A program made the translations under genes and the position numbers. Shown in pieces: positions 44,490-54,266 of a DNA stretch of 64,000 bases. Origin of the DNA: JAGQPD01 sp020426865 (GTDB lineage Bacteria; Planctomycetota; Planctomycetia; Pirellulales; Pirellulaceae); NCBI GenBank assembly GCA_041399065.1, contig JAWKTN010000003.1, forward strand, positions 682,001-746,000. The letters are read 5' to 3'. The notes beneath the pieces are model-generated. The model was not told where the DNA came from. It saw only the letters and a list, made by a program, of their open reading frames with translations, and ran no database searches. Each line of letters starts with the position of its first letter. Positions within the stretch are counted from its first letter, which is position 1.

Positions 44490-45461
44490 ATGTTACGGCG
44501 CGGAAGTGTGAAATTGCCTCTGGCCGCGGCCTTCCTGTTTGCTCTGACTCTCACTGCCCTTCCGGTCGCCATTTTCCTGACTCACACCGAACGCGACTCC
44601 GGAAACGGACAGTGGCAATTTGCTTGGGGCAAACAGGGAACGGCTCCTGGACAGCTACAGAAGCCGCGTGCCATGGCGATCGACAGCCAAGATCACCTTT
44701 ATATCGTCGATATGACCGCGCGGATTCAGGTGTTTACGACCGACGGCCGATATCTTCACGGCTGGCAAACTCCCGAATCCCAAAACGGCCGACCATCGGG
44801 ACTGTCGATCGATGGCCGCGGCCGAGTCCTGGTCGCCGACACGCACTATTTCCAAATGCTTGTCTACACGCCCGACGGCGAGTTGATCGAAGACGCTCAA
44901 ATTGGCGGCGTATGCGGCCAAGGTCCCGGTGAATTCGGCTTCGTGACCGACGCCGTGGAGGATACCTGCGGGAATTACTACGTGGCTGAATACGGCGAAT
45001 ACGATCGAATCCAGAAGTTTGACGCCAACGGTGATTATCTGTTTCAATGGGGAGGCCACGGTTCGGCACCGGGACAATTCATCCGCCCCCAGAACATCGC
45101 CATTGACGAACATGATCATATCTGGGTGGCCGATGCGTGCAATCATCGGATACAGGTGTTCGATGCCACTGGTGAGTCGGCAGCGTTGCTACAATGTTGG
45201 GGCGAGGAGGGGACCGAGCCCGGGCAACTACGTTACCCTTATGATCTCGTACTGGATGGCAACGGCCACGTCTATGTTTGTGAATTTGGAAACCACCGCA
45301 TTCAGAAGTTCTCGCTCGACGGAAAACTTGTTTCCTTCTGGGGGCACGAGGGCCGAGAACCAGGGCAGTTGCACAACCCTTGGGCTTTGGTCCGCGACAG
45401 TCACGGTCGCATTTTCATCCTGGATACGTACAATCATCGTGTCCAGTGCGTAACGCTGTGA
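44490..45461 (+). CDS. NHL-repeat beta-propeller membrane-anchored protein
   Basis: 323 residues from ATG 44490 (MLRRGSVKLPLAAAFLF), with one N-terminal hydrophobic segment (LAAAFLFALTLTALPVAIFLT). After it, about six NHL units: QFAWGKQGTAPGQLQKPRAMAIDSQDHLYIVDMTARIQVF, GRVLVADTHYFQMLVY, GNYYVAEYGEYDRIQKFDANGDYLFQWGG, IWVADACNHRIQVFD, HVYVCEFGNHRIQKFSLDGKLVSFWG, IFILDTYNHRVQCV. Such extracytoplasmic six-bladed propellers are binding scaffolds or lyase-like; no catalytic residue identified. The upstream gene region (45462-45539) separates it from the VWA cluster on the same strand. Confidence 0.87.
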   Translation: MLRRGSVKLPLAAAFLFALTLTALPVAIFLTHTERDSGNGQWQFAWGKQGTAPGQLQKPRAMAIDSQDHLYIVDMTARIQVFTTDGRYLHGWQTPESQNGRPSGLSIDGRGRVLVADTHYFQMLVYTPDGELIEDAQIGGVCGQGPGEFGFVTDAVEDTCGNYYVAEYGEYDRIQKFDANGDYLFQWGGHGSAPGQFIRPQNIAIDEHDHIWVADACNHRIQVFDATGESAALLQCWGEEGTEPGQLRYPYDLVLDGNGHVYVCEFGNHRIQKFSLDGKLVSFWGHEGREPGQLHNPWALVRDSHGRIFILDTYNHRVQCVTL

Positions 45462-45539
45462 CGGAACCGCTTCAGAGCGCCCCCCGGAAACGACCTTCGA
45501 GAACCGAAACTGGCGAACTAAAGAATACGGATATGCGTC

Positions 45540-48500
45540 ATGTTTGAATTGGATCTGGCATTCGACAGCCCGTGGTTTCTCCTGCTGTTGTTGCTGATAC
45601 CATTGTTATGGATCTGGAGTTATCGGAGTCTATCCGGACTGGGACGTTATCGGCGAGTCTTCGCCCTCTTGCTGCGCACGGCCGTCCTTACATTGCTGAT
45701 CCTCGCGTTGGCCAATACCCAATTCCTGCGAACGTCGGATCGCATGACCGTGGTTTATCTTTTGGACCAATCGGCGAGCATCCCGCAGCGGCAACGCGAG
45801 GCAATGGTGGCGTACGTGCGCGACGAAGTGGCCAAGCACCGCCAGGTGAGCAAGGAAGACCGCGCCAGTGTCATCGTGTTCGGACGCGAGGCGACCATCG
45901 AGGTGCCGCCACTCGACGACGACGTGCTGCAAACCGAGAGACTGGAATCGGCGGACGGAATGCGTGTCGACGCGACGAATCTCGAGTCCGCCATTACGCT
46001 GGCACAAGCCACGTTTCCCGAAGGTTCCTCCAGACGAATCGTTGTCGTCACCGACGGCAATGAGAATATGGGCAACGCGACACCGCTGGCCCGAAAACTT
46101 GCTGAGGATGGCGTCGGCATCGACGTCGTGGCCGTTCCCTTGAGTCCGACGCCGGAGGTCGCCGTCGAGCGAGTGATCCTTCCTCCGAACCTACGCAAGG
46201 GGACACCGTTTGAGGCCCGAATCGTCGTCAACAATCTTACTCCCTCCACCGTGGAAGGCGATGGGACCGTCAAAGGAAAGATAAAACTCGCGCGGCGGTT
46301 CGGATCACACGTGGAAACGTTAGCGGAACAAGATGTTGAATTACCGATTGGCAAGACGGTCTACCCCATCAAACATGAAATCGACCTGCCCGACTTCTAC
46401 GAGTACGAAGCGACTTTTTCACCCATCGATCCCGAAGACGATTTCGTTTCGCAAAACAATCGCGCCACTGCATTCACCCACGTCCAAGGACAAGGCCAAG
46501 TCTTGTTGATCGAAGACAGTGAACACCGCGGCGATGGCGGCGAATTCACCTACCTGGCCGAACGGCTTCAGGCGATGAATATCGACGTCACCGTGCAATT
46601 CACCGACGAGCTGTTCACAAGTCTTGGTGAACTGCAGCGGTACGACGCCATCATTTTAGGGAATGTCCCCCGTAGCGGAGGTGATTCATCTGGAGCACTG
46701 TACAATTTTTCGGACGAACAGATCGACATGTTGGTCCGCAACACGCAACAAATGGGGTGCGGACTGCTGATGATCGGCGGGCCAGCCAGTTTTGGTGCCG
46801 GAGGATGGGCCAATACGAAATTGGAAGAGGCGATGCCGGTCGATTTCCAGATTCGCAATCTCAAGGTCCAAGCCGTGGGTGCCCTGGTGATGTGCATGCA
46901 CGCGTCGGAAATGGCAGAAGGCAACTATTGGCAAAAGGTTATCTCACGCGAGGCCCTCAAAGCGCTCGGCCCACAAGATTACTGCGGGATCGTGCACTGG
47001 GAAGATCAAGTGGGGCAGGAAGGTTGGTTATGGGGCAAGCCAAACGGTGTCATCAAGGTCGGGACTCGACGCGAGGAAATGGTCGGGCGACTCAACCAAA
47101 TGACTCCGGGAGACATGCCCGAATTCGAGCCAGCCATGAAAATGGCACTCGCAGGAATGAATGCCATACCAGAGGCAGCTGTCAAACACATGATCATCAT
47201 CAGCGACGGTGATCCGTCGCCTCCTCGCAACGCTACCTTGCAAGCGATGAAGCAGGCCAAGATTCAGGTCTCCACGGTGGCGGTCGGCACGCACGGGCCG
47301 CCCGGCAGCACGCCGCTACAGAATATCGCTAATGTGACAGGTGGGAAGTACTATGTCGTCACGAACCCTCAGGCTCTGCCGCGAATCTATCAGCGAGAAG
47401 CCCGCCGCGTCGCCCGACCATTGGTGATCGAACGCGATATCGCTCCCCAAATCATGCGCCAACACGAAATGCTCACCGGCATCGACGCCTTGCCACCGAT
47501 CAAAGGTTTTGTCATGACGTCGGTGAAGGAAAATCCACTCGTCGAAGTTCTCGTGCGATCCAATTTTCCCAGCGACGAAGAGAATTCGACCATCCTCGCC
47601 AGTTGGAACTATGGCCTGGGACGTACCGCCGTGCTCACCACCGATGCTGGCAGACGATGGGCCTCCAGTTGGACGAGCTGGGAAAACTACGACAAACTAT
47701 TCAGCCAGGTCGTCCGCTGGGCGATGCGCCCTACCGGAGACACTGGCAAGTTCGCGGTCGCCACAGAATACAAAGATGGCAAGATGCGCGTCGTCGTTGA
47801 CGCACTCGATAAGGAAGACAATTTCCTCAATTTCTTGTCGGTGACCGGTTCGATGATTGGACCGTCGATGGACGCCAACGAGGTCCGCCTGCAACAGACT
47901 GCCCCAGGACGATATGTGGGTGAATTCGACGCCGATAAACCAGGAAGCTACTTCTTGACTCTCAACCCCGGGCTGGGTGAAACGCCGATCCGGACCGGCG
48001 TGAACGTCCCGTATTCCGCCGAATTCCGCGAACGCGAAACCAACGAAGCCTTCTTGACGTCATTGGTCGAGCTGAAACCCAAGGGGGGGGAAGCGGGTGA
48101 GATTCTCGGACAGCTGCAATCGGACGCTTCCATCGCCGGGATCGTCAACGAACACGACACGTTCCGCCGCAGTCTGGCCAAGGCGATCAATAGCGACTAT
48201 ATCTGGCCCTACTTGGTATTGATCAGCGGCTGCGTGTTTCTGGCCGACGTGTTTGTGCGGCGAGTCGCCGTGCACTTTTATTGGATATTGCCGATGTTAG
48301 CGGCCGCCCGCGATCGAGTGCTCCGCCGTGAACGCACCGACGAGCCCGACAAGCGGATGGAGCGGTTGCGCAGCCGTAAAGCACAGGTGGCGGACGAAAT
48401 CGATCAACGTCGTGCCGCCACGCGGTTCCAACCCGAACCCGACCAGGACGTAGATGTGTCTGTGCTGGATGCCACCGTCCAACAGACAACACGACCGGAA

Positions 48501-48626
48501 ACCAAGGCGTCGCCCAAGTTGTCGGGCGAACCTGCAAAAGAGGAAGACGATTTCACATCACGACTGTTGAAGGCAAAACGAGAAGCCATCAAAGATCGGA
48601 AGAAGGACGATTCCACCGACAACTAG
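45540..48626 (+). CDS. Membrane protein with VWA, GATase1-like and second VWA-like domain
   Basis: 1028 residues. Two N-terminal membrane helices (FLLLLLLIPLLWIWSY; TAVLTLLILALANTQF), a VWA domain ~70-250 with MIDAS DQSAS (YLLDQSASI), a beta-rich part ~215-320 (BatA-like extracytoplasmic), a class I glutamine amidotransferase-like domain ~320-430 (GQVLLIEDSEHRGDGGEFTYLAERLQAM..., GCGLLMIGGPASFGAGG; no catalytic Cys seen), then a second VWA-like fold ~435-610 (ALVMCMHASEMAEG ... MIIISDGDP) whose DxSxS is replaced by MCMHAS, and a C-terminal membrane segment (~885-925) with a charged cytoplasmic tail. Together with MoxR, DUF58 and a second VWA protein downstream it forms a Bat/MoxR-type operon. 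No direct function; a membrane chaperone/sensing complex is inferred. Confidence 0.88.
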   Translation: MFELDLAFDSPWFLLLLLLIPLLWIWSYRSLSGLGRYRRVFALLLRTAVLTLLILALANTQFLRTSDRMTVVYLLDQSASIPQRQREAMVAYVRDEVAKHRQVSKEDRASVIVFGREATIEVPPLDDDVLQTERLESADGMRVDATNLESAITLAQATFPEGSSRRIVVVTDGNENMGNATPLARKLAEDGVGIDVVAVPLSPTPEVAVERVILPPNLRKGTPFEARIVVNNLTPSTVEGDGTVKGKIKLARRFGSHVETLAEQDVELPIGKTVYPIKHEIDLPDFYEYEATFSPIDPEDDFVSQNNRATAFTHVQGQGQVLLIEDSEHRGDGGEFTYLAERLQAMNIDVTVQFTDELFTSLGELQRYDAIILGNVPRSGGDSSGALYNFSDEQIDMLVRNTQQMGCGLLMIGGPASFGAGGWANTKLEEAMPVDFQIRNLKVQAVGALVMCMHASEMAEGNYWQKVISREALKALGPQDYCGIVHWEDQVGQEGWLWGKPNGVIKVGTRREEMVGRLNQMTPGDMPEFEPAMKMALAGMNAIPEAAVKHMIIISDGDPSPPRNATLQAMKQAKIQVSTVAVGTHGPPGSTPLQNIANVTGGKYYVVTNPQALPRIYQREARRVARPLVIERDIAPQIMRQHEMLTGIDALPPIKGFVMTSVKENPLVEVLVRSNFPSDEENSTILASWNYGLGRTAVLTTDAGRRWASSWTSWENYDKLFSQVVRWAMRPTGDTGKFAVATEYKDGKMRVVVDALDKEDNFLNFLSVTGSMIGPSMDANEVRLQQTAPGRYVGEFDADKPGSYFLTLNPGLGETPIRTGVNVPYSAEFRERETNEAFLTSLVELKPKGGEAGEILGQLQSDASIAGIVNEHDTFRRSLAKAINSDYIWPYLVLISGCVFLADVFVRRVAVHFYWILPMLAAARDRVLRRERTDEPDKRMERLRSRKAQVADEIDQRRAATRFQPEPDQDVDVSVLDATVQQTTRPETKASPKLSGEPAKEEDDFTSRLLKAKREAIKDRKKDDSTDN

Positions 48627-48713
48627 CAAATCGATCATTTGGTCATTCCCATTTCGCCTTCGAACCACAATCACCCATCCTATTACCTTGACCCACGATC
48701 TCGGGGAGAATCA

Positions 48714-49745
48714 ATGAGTATCGGCGAACAGTTGCGACAACAAGCTGAAGAGTTTCGAACGCGGTATCAAAACCTGCGTGAACAAATTGGCCGCGTCATT
48801 GTCGGGCATGACGAAATTGTCCATGGCGTGCTGACCTGCCTGTTCGTAGGGGGACATTGCTTGCTAGAGGGAGTCCCCGGGCTGGGAAAAACGCTGCTCG
48901 TACGCACGTTAGCCACCACCTTGAATCTCGATTTCTCTCGCATTCAATTCACTCCCGATTTGATGCCCGCCGACATCCTGGGAACAAACATGGTGATGGA
49001 AAGCCCGGACGGGCGTCGCGTGTTCGAGTTTCAGAAAGGACCGATCTTTACTCAGATTTGCCTGGCAGACGAGATTAACCGGGCGACCCCCAAGACCCAA
49101 TCGGCGTTACTCGAAACCATGCAGGAAGGAACGGTGACCGTGGCCGGAACCCGCTACGAATTGAAGAAACCATTCTTCGTCATGGCCACGCAGAATCCAA
49201 TTGAACAGGAAGGGACGTATCCGCTACCCGAGGCCCAATTGGATCGCTTCTTCTTCAAACTCGTTGTCGGCTATTCGACGCAAAAGGAACTGGCAACCAT
49301 CGTCGAGCGTACCACGCGGGGCATTCGCGTCGATGTGGAGAAGGTCATGGACGGAGATGAGATCAACAAATGGCAGGCTTTGGTCCGACAGGTTATTCTG
49401 GCCGACCACGTGCAAGATTACGTCGTCCGGTTGACCTTGGCCACGCATCCAGAAGGCCCACATGCACCGGCGATCACCAACCAATATCTGCGCTGGGGGA
49501 GCAGTCCGCGTGGCGCCCAAACGTTGGCCTTGGCCGCTAAGGTGCGGGCGCTACTGGAAGGTCGCTATAATGTCAGTTTCGAAGATGTCCGTCGAGTGTA
49601 TTTGCCCGCCATGCGTCATCGGGTGATTCTGAATTTTGAAGCCCAGGCCGAAGGGATCGAAGCGGACGAGGTCTTGCTGCAGATCCTCGACAAAGTCCCT
49701 GAAAAAGGGGATGCTCCCGTCGTTGCCGCCACCGTAGCCAACTGA
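48714..49745 (+). CDS. MoxR-family AAA+ ATPase
   Basis: 343 residues from ATG 48714 (MSIGEQLRQQAEEF), the open frame begins at 48639. AAA+ motifs: IVGHDEIVHGVLTCLFVGGHCLLEGVPGLGKTLLVRTLA (Walker A GxxGxGKT), LADEINRATPKTQSALLETMQEGTVTVAGTRYEL (Walker B and sensor), NPIEQEGTYPLPEAQLDRFFFKL (Arg finger). MoxR ATPases act as chaperones that insert metal or fold VWA proteins. It lies between the first VWA protein and the DUF58 protein of the same operon. Confidence 0.95.
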   Translation: MSIGEQLRQQAEEFRTRYQNLREQIGRVIVGHDEIVHGVLTCLFVGGHCLLEGVPGLGKTLLVRTLATTLNLDFSRIQFTPDLMPADILGTNMVMESPDGRRVFEFQKGPIFTQICLADEINRATPKTQSALLETMQEGTVTVAGTRYELKKPFFVMATQNPIEQEGTYPLPEAQLDRFFFKLVVGYSTQKELATIVERTTRGIRVDVEKVMDGDEINKWQALVRQVILADHVQDYVVRLTLATHPEGPHAPAITNQYLRWGSSPRGAQTLALAAKVRALLEGRYNVSFEDVRRVYLPAMRHRVILNFEAQAEGIEADEVLLQILDKVPEKGDAPVVAATVAN

Positions 49746-49776
49746 TTACGCCACCAGCCCGCCGAGCTCGACACGC

Positions 49777-50676
49777 ATGTCTAACGCCGCCGCTACCGCC
49801 AATACGCTGTTGCCGCCACAGCTACTGCATCAGCTGGAACGACTGGAATTGGTCAGTCGCAAGATTTTGCGAGGACGTATGAAGGGTGAGCGTCGTAGCA
49901 AGCGAAAGGGGCAAAGCGTCGAATTCGCCGATTTCCGTAATTACGTCGCGGGCGATGATCTGCGGTTTATCGATTGGAACATGTACGCGCGACTCGACAA
50001 ACTGTTCCTAAAACTGTTCCTGGAAGAAGAAGACCTGCACTTTTTCAGCTTAATCGATTGTAGTATGTCCATGGATTTCGGCGAGCCGTCGAAACTGCAA
50101 TATGCCAAGCAGCTGGCAGCAGCTTTGGGGTTCGTCGGGCTCTGCCGCGCCGATCGCGTGCGAATTGAGTCCTTTGCCACCACGCACAAGAACCCAGGCC
50201 CGGTTCTCCGTGGGCGGGCCAGCCTGTGGCGCATGATCGAGTACATCCATTCAATCGCACCCGGCGATAACGTTCCACTCGTCGATGCCATCCGAAATTT
50301 TTGTATCCGCAATCGCGGCAAAGGGATCCTCGTACTGATCACGGATCTTATGGACAAACAGGGGTACGAGTCCGCGTTGCGATATCTGGTGGCACAACAG
50401 ATGGATGTGTACGTGATCCATGTCCTGTCACCCGAGGAAATCAATCCGGACGTCAAAGGCGACCTGAAACTGGTCGACTCCGAGGACGCTGACGTCGCCG
50501 AGATCACCGTCAGCAAACCGCTGCTCGACCGCTATCAACGCACCCTGGCCGCGTTTATCGATGGCGCTCGCGAGTTCTGCGTGCGACGAGGCATGTCCTA
50601 TGTGATGGCCAATACCGATATCCCGGTCGAGCGGCTTGTCGCTAGTTATCTGAGACAACGAGGATTGGTCCGCTGA
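49777..50676 (+). CDS. DUF58 domain protein
   Basis: 299 residues. The DUF58 domain shows SRKILRGRMKGERRSKRKGQSVEFADFRNYVAGDDLRFIDWNMYARLDKLFLKLFLEEEDLHFFSLIDCSMSMDFGEPSKLQYAKQLAAALGF and RVRIESFATTHKN, with a VWA-like DCSMSMD MIDAS. It ends GLVR* with TGA overlapping the next ATG (TGATG). Invariant partner of MoxR in such clusters. No signal peptide or membrane helix, so cytoplasmic. Confidence 0.93.
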   Translation: MSNAAATANTLLPPQLLHQLERLELVSRKILRGRMKGERRSKRKGQSVEFADFRNYVAGDDLRFIDWNMYARLDKLFLKLFLEEEDLHFFSLIDCSMSMDFGEPSKLQYAKQLAAALGFVGLCRADRVRIESFATTHKNPGPVLRGRASLWRMIEYIHSIAPGDNVPLVDAIRNFCIRNRGKGILVLITDLMDKQGYESALRYLVAQQMDVYVIHVLSPEEINPDVKGDLKLVDSEDADVAEITVSKPLLDRYQRTLAAFIDGAREFCVRRGMSYVMANTDIPVERLVASYLRQRGLVR

Positions 50677-52673
50677 TGTTCGAAATCTTCTCTAGCATGC
50701 TGAATTGGTGGCAGTGGCTGATCCTGCTGTCGATACCTCCAGTCATCATTGCATTATATTTCCTCAAGCTTCGTCGCGAGCCGTTGGAAGTTCCCAGCAC
50801 CTACCTATGGCACCGCACGATTGAGGATATGCACGTCAACAGCCTGTGGCAGCGATTGCGACAAAACTTGCTGCTGCTGTTGCAACTGATCGTGCTCGCA
50901 CTGCTGATCCTCGCGTGCCTCCGACCGAATTGGCAGGGGACGTCACTGACAGGCAATCGGTTTATCTTCATGGTCGACACATCGGCCAGCATGAGCGCCA
51001 CGGATGTGGGGACGTCGCGGCTGGATGAGGCCAAAAAGCAAGTCGACGCGTTGATTTCTGAAATGAAGTCCGGCGATGCCGCGATGATTGTTAGTTTTTC
51101 CGACAAGGCCTTCATTGAACAGGAATTTACCACCAACACACGTGAGTTGCGTCGAAAACTGCAAGCCATCAAACCGACGCAACGGACAAGCGACATAACT
51201 CAGGCCCTAAAGGCCGCGTCTGGATTGGCGAATCCTGGCCGTTCCGGCGAACGCAACGGCATTGATGTTCAAGTTGCCGAGGCACTGCCCGCCGATGTCT
51301 ACATCCTCACCGACGGTGGTCTGCAGGTGATTCCAGACTTCGCGTGGGGAAATCTACGTCCGGTATTCTTGCCAGTCGGAAGCGACGCGGCGACAAATTT
51401 TGCCATCACAGGGTTCAACACGGGCCGCAATCCCGAACAACCCGATCAACTGCAAGCCTTTGTTCGCATCCATAACTTTTCCCAAAACGAAGCCACCATT
51501 CCCGTCGCGATGCTGCTCGATAACCAAGATGGCGAAGACCAACTGCTCGATGCGACCGAGATCAATGTACCGGCATACGAATCGGCAGGCACCGAATTCT
51601 CTCTCAGTGACTTTTCGGAAGGTCAACTGAAACTTCAATTGGACGTGACCGACGATCTGGCGCTGGACAACGTCGCCTACGCTACGGTGAACCCTCCGCA
51701 AAAGGCGAGAGTGCTCGTAGTGACTCCCGGCAATAATGCCTTGGAAACCGTATTGGCAATTGAATCGTCGCTGAAAATCGCGGACATCTCGGTGAACGGG
51801 CCAGATGTGTTGAAGACGCCTGAGTACATGGAACGCTCGGACTCAGCCGCTTACGACCTGATCATCTACGATCAGTGTGCACCGGAAAAAATGCCTCAGG
51901 CCAGCACCCTCTTCATCGGCACGCTCCCCCCTGGCAATGAATGGACAAAATCAGAGACGCAACCTAGCCCCATCGTCATCGATCTGGACGTCGCACATCC
52001 ACTGATGAAATACATCTCCATGGGAAATGTCCGCTTCGCCGAAGGACACTCGGTCACCGGACCGAAGGGGCAAACTGTGTTGATGGACTCCGATATCGGA
52101 CCCATCTTCGTCTTGGCACCCCGTGGTGGCTATCAGGATGCAGTGCTTGGGTGCTCCATCCTTGGCACCGATGAAAACGGAGAACTATTCGCCAATACCG
52201 ATTGGCCGCGCCGCATCAGTTTTCCGTTGTTTGCCCGCAATATCCTGGAATACCTTGGCGGTGGTGCCGAAGATCTGTCAGATACCGTGGCCGGACAGCC
52301 GGGGAAACCGGTGCTGTTGCGAGCGCAAACGCCAGTACCAGAACTGCAGGTAAAAGCACCCGACGGCCACCGCGCGACAATTGGCCGTGGACCGCAGAAT
52401 ACGTACTCGTATACCGATACCGACTCCACCGGGATCTACGAAGTCTACGAAAAGTCGTCCAGAGAACCGACGCAGCGGTTCGCGGTTAATTTGTTCGATA
52501 CCGTCGAAAGCGACTTGCCGCCTCGTCCCGTCATTGAGACGACGTGGACGAAGGTCGCCGCTCAAGCAGGCTGGCAACCGACTCGTCGTGACACCTGGCA
52601 ATGGATTCTGTTGGCGGCGATCGTCGTGCTGCTGGCGGAATGGTATATCTACAACCGAAGAGTCTATCTCTAA
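50676..52673 (+). CDS. BatA-like VWA membrane protein
   Basis: 665 residues. N-terminal aerotolerance-type region: WLILLSIPPVIIALYFLKLRREPLEVPSTYLWHRTIEDMHVNSLWQRLRQNLLLLLQLIVLALLILACLRP (two membrane helices with the conserved BatA N-terminus), VWA domain ~96-270 with MIDAS DTSAS (FIFMVDTSASMS), then ~300 residues of beta-rich sequence and a C-terminal membrane helix (WQWILLAAIVVLLAEWYIY). Starts at ATG 50676 overlapping the DUF58 stop. Last gene of the VWA/MoxR/DUF58/VWA operon; function is inferred from that context. Confidence 0.9.
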   Translation: MFEIFSSMLNWWQWLILLSIPPVIIALYFLKLRREPLEVPSTYLWHRTIEDMHVNSLWQRLRQNLLLLLQLIVLALLILACLRPNWQGTSLTGNRFIFMVDTSASMSATDVGTSRLDEAKKQVDALISEMKSGDAAMIVSFSDKAFIEQEFTTNTRELRRKLQAIKPTQRTSDITQALKAASGLANPGRSGERNGIDVQVAEALPADVYILTDGGLQVIPDFAWGNLRPVFLPVGSDAATNFAITGFNTGRNPEQPDQLQAFVRIHNFSQNEATIPVAMLLDNQDGEDQLLDATEINVPAYESAGTEFSLSDFSEGQLKLQLDVTDDLALDNVAYATVNPPQKARVLVVTPGNNALETVLAIESSLKIADISVNGPDVLKTPEYMERSDSAAYDLIIYDQCAPEKMPQASTLFIGTLPPGNEWTKSETQPSPIVIDLDVAHPLMKYISMGNVRFAEGHSVTGPKGQTVLMDSDIGPIFVLAPRGGYQDAVLGCSILGTDENGELFANTDWPRRISFPLFARNILEYLGGGAEDLSDTVAGQPGKPVLLRAQTPVPELQVKAPDGHRATIGRGPQNTYSYTDTDSTGIYEVYEKSSREPTQRFAVNLFDTVESDLPPRPVIETTWTKVAAQAGWQPTRRDTWQWILLAAIVVLLAEWYIYNRRVYL

Positions 52674-52748
52674 CGCGAGGTCGGTCGGATCAGTGGCCGC
52701 CAAAGGGGATGGATCGCTCCAGACCGACGCAACGGAACCGAACCGTCT

Positions 52749-53870
52749 TCAATTCAGACGGCGTCCATAGTGCGTTACGTCGCCGTGGTCGTCGATGTTG
52801 GGTTCAAAGAAATGAGCGTCGTGCGGTGCAAGCGACCATCTCACTTTGTCCCCAGTGGCCACCTGGCAGGTGTGGCTACGACAATAGATTCGCTGCCGAT
52901 CCGCCAGAACGATCGCAATGTCGGAGTATGGGCCGAGCCATTCTACCGACTCGACGATTCCCTCAAACATCGAGCCCGTATCACATTTGCCAACGACAAC
53001 GTGTTCCGGCCGCACTCCTAAAATGACGGGCTGGGAGCCCGTCGGCTCGCGCAGATGCTGGGCACAATCTTGGGGAACCTGCCAGTCGCCCCCTTTGCCG
53101 TGAAACCACAACTGCGAATCGCGGGCAACGAGCTCTCCTTCCAGCGTATTCATCGGAGGGTTTCCCACGAATTGCGCAACTAATAGGTCTGCGGGTCGAC
53201 AAAAGATTTGTTGGGGCGAGCCGCATTGATGAACCACACCGCGGTGCATGACGGCAACCCGATCGCCCAACACCATCGCCTCTTCTTGATCATGAGTGAC
53301 GTGGATCGTCGTGGTATTCAGTTCTCTGTGCAATTGCTTCAGTTCGGTCCGCATGGTCACACGTGACATCGGGTCGAGGTTGGAAAATGGCTCATCAAAC
53401 AAGAACAAACGTGGCTCGCGGACAATGGCACGCCCGAGTGCAACCCGTTGTCGCTGGCCGCCGGAAAGAGTCGCGGGACGGCGGTCAAGCAAATCGAGAA
53501 TACCAATCTTCTCGGCGGCCCAGCGGACGCGATCCGCGATCTGCGATTTTGGCTTGCGTCGCAAATGCAATGGGAATGCCAGGTTCTCGCGTACGGTCAG
53601 ATGGGGATAGAGGGCAAAGTCCTGAAAGACCATGGCGATATCACGATCCTTGGGCTTGACCCGATTGACCACCGCGTCATCAATGCGAATCGTACCAGAG
53701 GTCACGGATTCCAACCCTGCAAGCATGCGCAACGATGTTGATTTGCCGCAACCGGAGGGCCCAACCAATGCCAGAAACTCACCGTCGTCAACGTTTAGCG
53801 TCAAGTCGTCGACAGCGCGAGTTCCCTGAGCGAACTCCTTGGACACACGGTCGAACACCACCGTCGTCAT
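52749..53870 (-). CDS. Orphan ABC transporter ATP-binding protein (MalK/UgpC type)
   Basis: 373 residues. Walker A GPSGCGKST, Q-loop FQDFALYPHLTV, signature LSGGQRQRVALGRAI, Walker B LFLFDEPFSNLD, His-switch HVTHDQEEAM, and a C-terminal TOBE-like domain (LGVRPEHVVV, EGIVESVEWLGP). This is the ATPase of a sugar/polyol/iron-type importer (UgpC/MalK/FbpC). No permease or binding protein is adjacent; the ATPase follows a response regulator gene by 3 bp on the same strand, an odd pairing. Regulatory or shared-ATPase role, perhaps for the distant FbpA-like lipoprotein at 14783, is speculative. Confidence 0.9.
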   Translation of the reverse strand: MTTVVFDRVSKEFAQGTRAVDDLTLNVDDGEFLALVGPSGCGKSTSLRMLAGLESVTSGTIRIDDAVVNRVKPKDRDIAMVFQDFALYPHLTVRENLAFPLHLRRKPKSQIADRVRWAAEKIGILDLLDRRPATLSGGQRQRVALGRAIVREPRLFLFDEPFSNLDPMSRVTMRTELKQLHRELNTTTIHVTHDQEEAMVLGDRVAVMHRGVVHQCGSPQQIFCRPADLLVAQFVGNPPMNTLEGELVARDSQLWFHGKGGDWQVPQDCAQHLREPTGSQPVILGVRPEHVVVGKCDTGSMFEGIVESVEWLGPYSDIAIVLADRQRIYCRSHTCQVATGDKVRWSLAPHDAHFFEPNIDDHGDVTHYGRRLN

Positions 53871-53873
53871 GAC

Positions 53874-54266
53874 TTAATTCGCCGGTGACCAGTTATAGAC
53901 ATCCTGCATCGCACGGTGCACAACCTTCGTGATCTCAGCGATGGTTACGGATTTCGAAAGCACCGAGAACACATGGAATTGTTCTGCTTGTATTCGTATC
54001 GCCTCGGTTAGCTCCGCGGAAACCAATATAAACGGCAGGCAAATGTCCTGCTGCCGCAGTCGACGAACGGTTTCCAACCCGTTCAATCGCGGCATATGGA
54101 AGTCGACAACGCCGACGTGGATCGATCGTTGTCCAACGATTGCCAGAGCCTCGGTACCGTCAGCGGCCAAAATGGTCTCGAAACCGCGAGCTTCGAAAAC
54201 GCTTCCCAGCGTCTCGCGGAAGTCACGATCGTCATCGGTAATCAATAGCCTGGGAGTCTGTATCAT
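53874..54266 (-). CDS. Single-domain response regulator
   Basis: 130 residues, a stand-alone receiver: acidic cluster DDDRD (residues 11-15), phosphoacceptor Asp55 in VGVVDFHMP, Ser83 in ILVSAE, Lys104 in VLSKSV. No output domain. Its stop (TAA) is followed after 3 bp by the ABC ATPase start, so the two are cotranscribed. CheY-like role in a phosphorelay is inferred; no kinase in the immediate vicinity. Confidence 0.9.
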   Translation of the reverse strand: MIQTPRLLITDDDRDFRETLGSVFEARGFETILAADGTEALAIVGQRSIHVGVVDFHMPRLNGLETVRRLRQQDICLPFILVSAELTEAIRIQAEQFHVFSVLSKSVTIAEITKVVHRAMQDVYNWSPAN

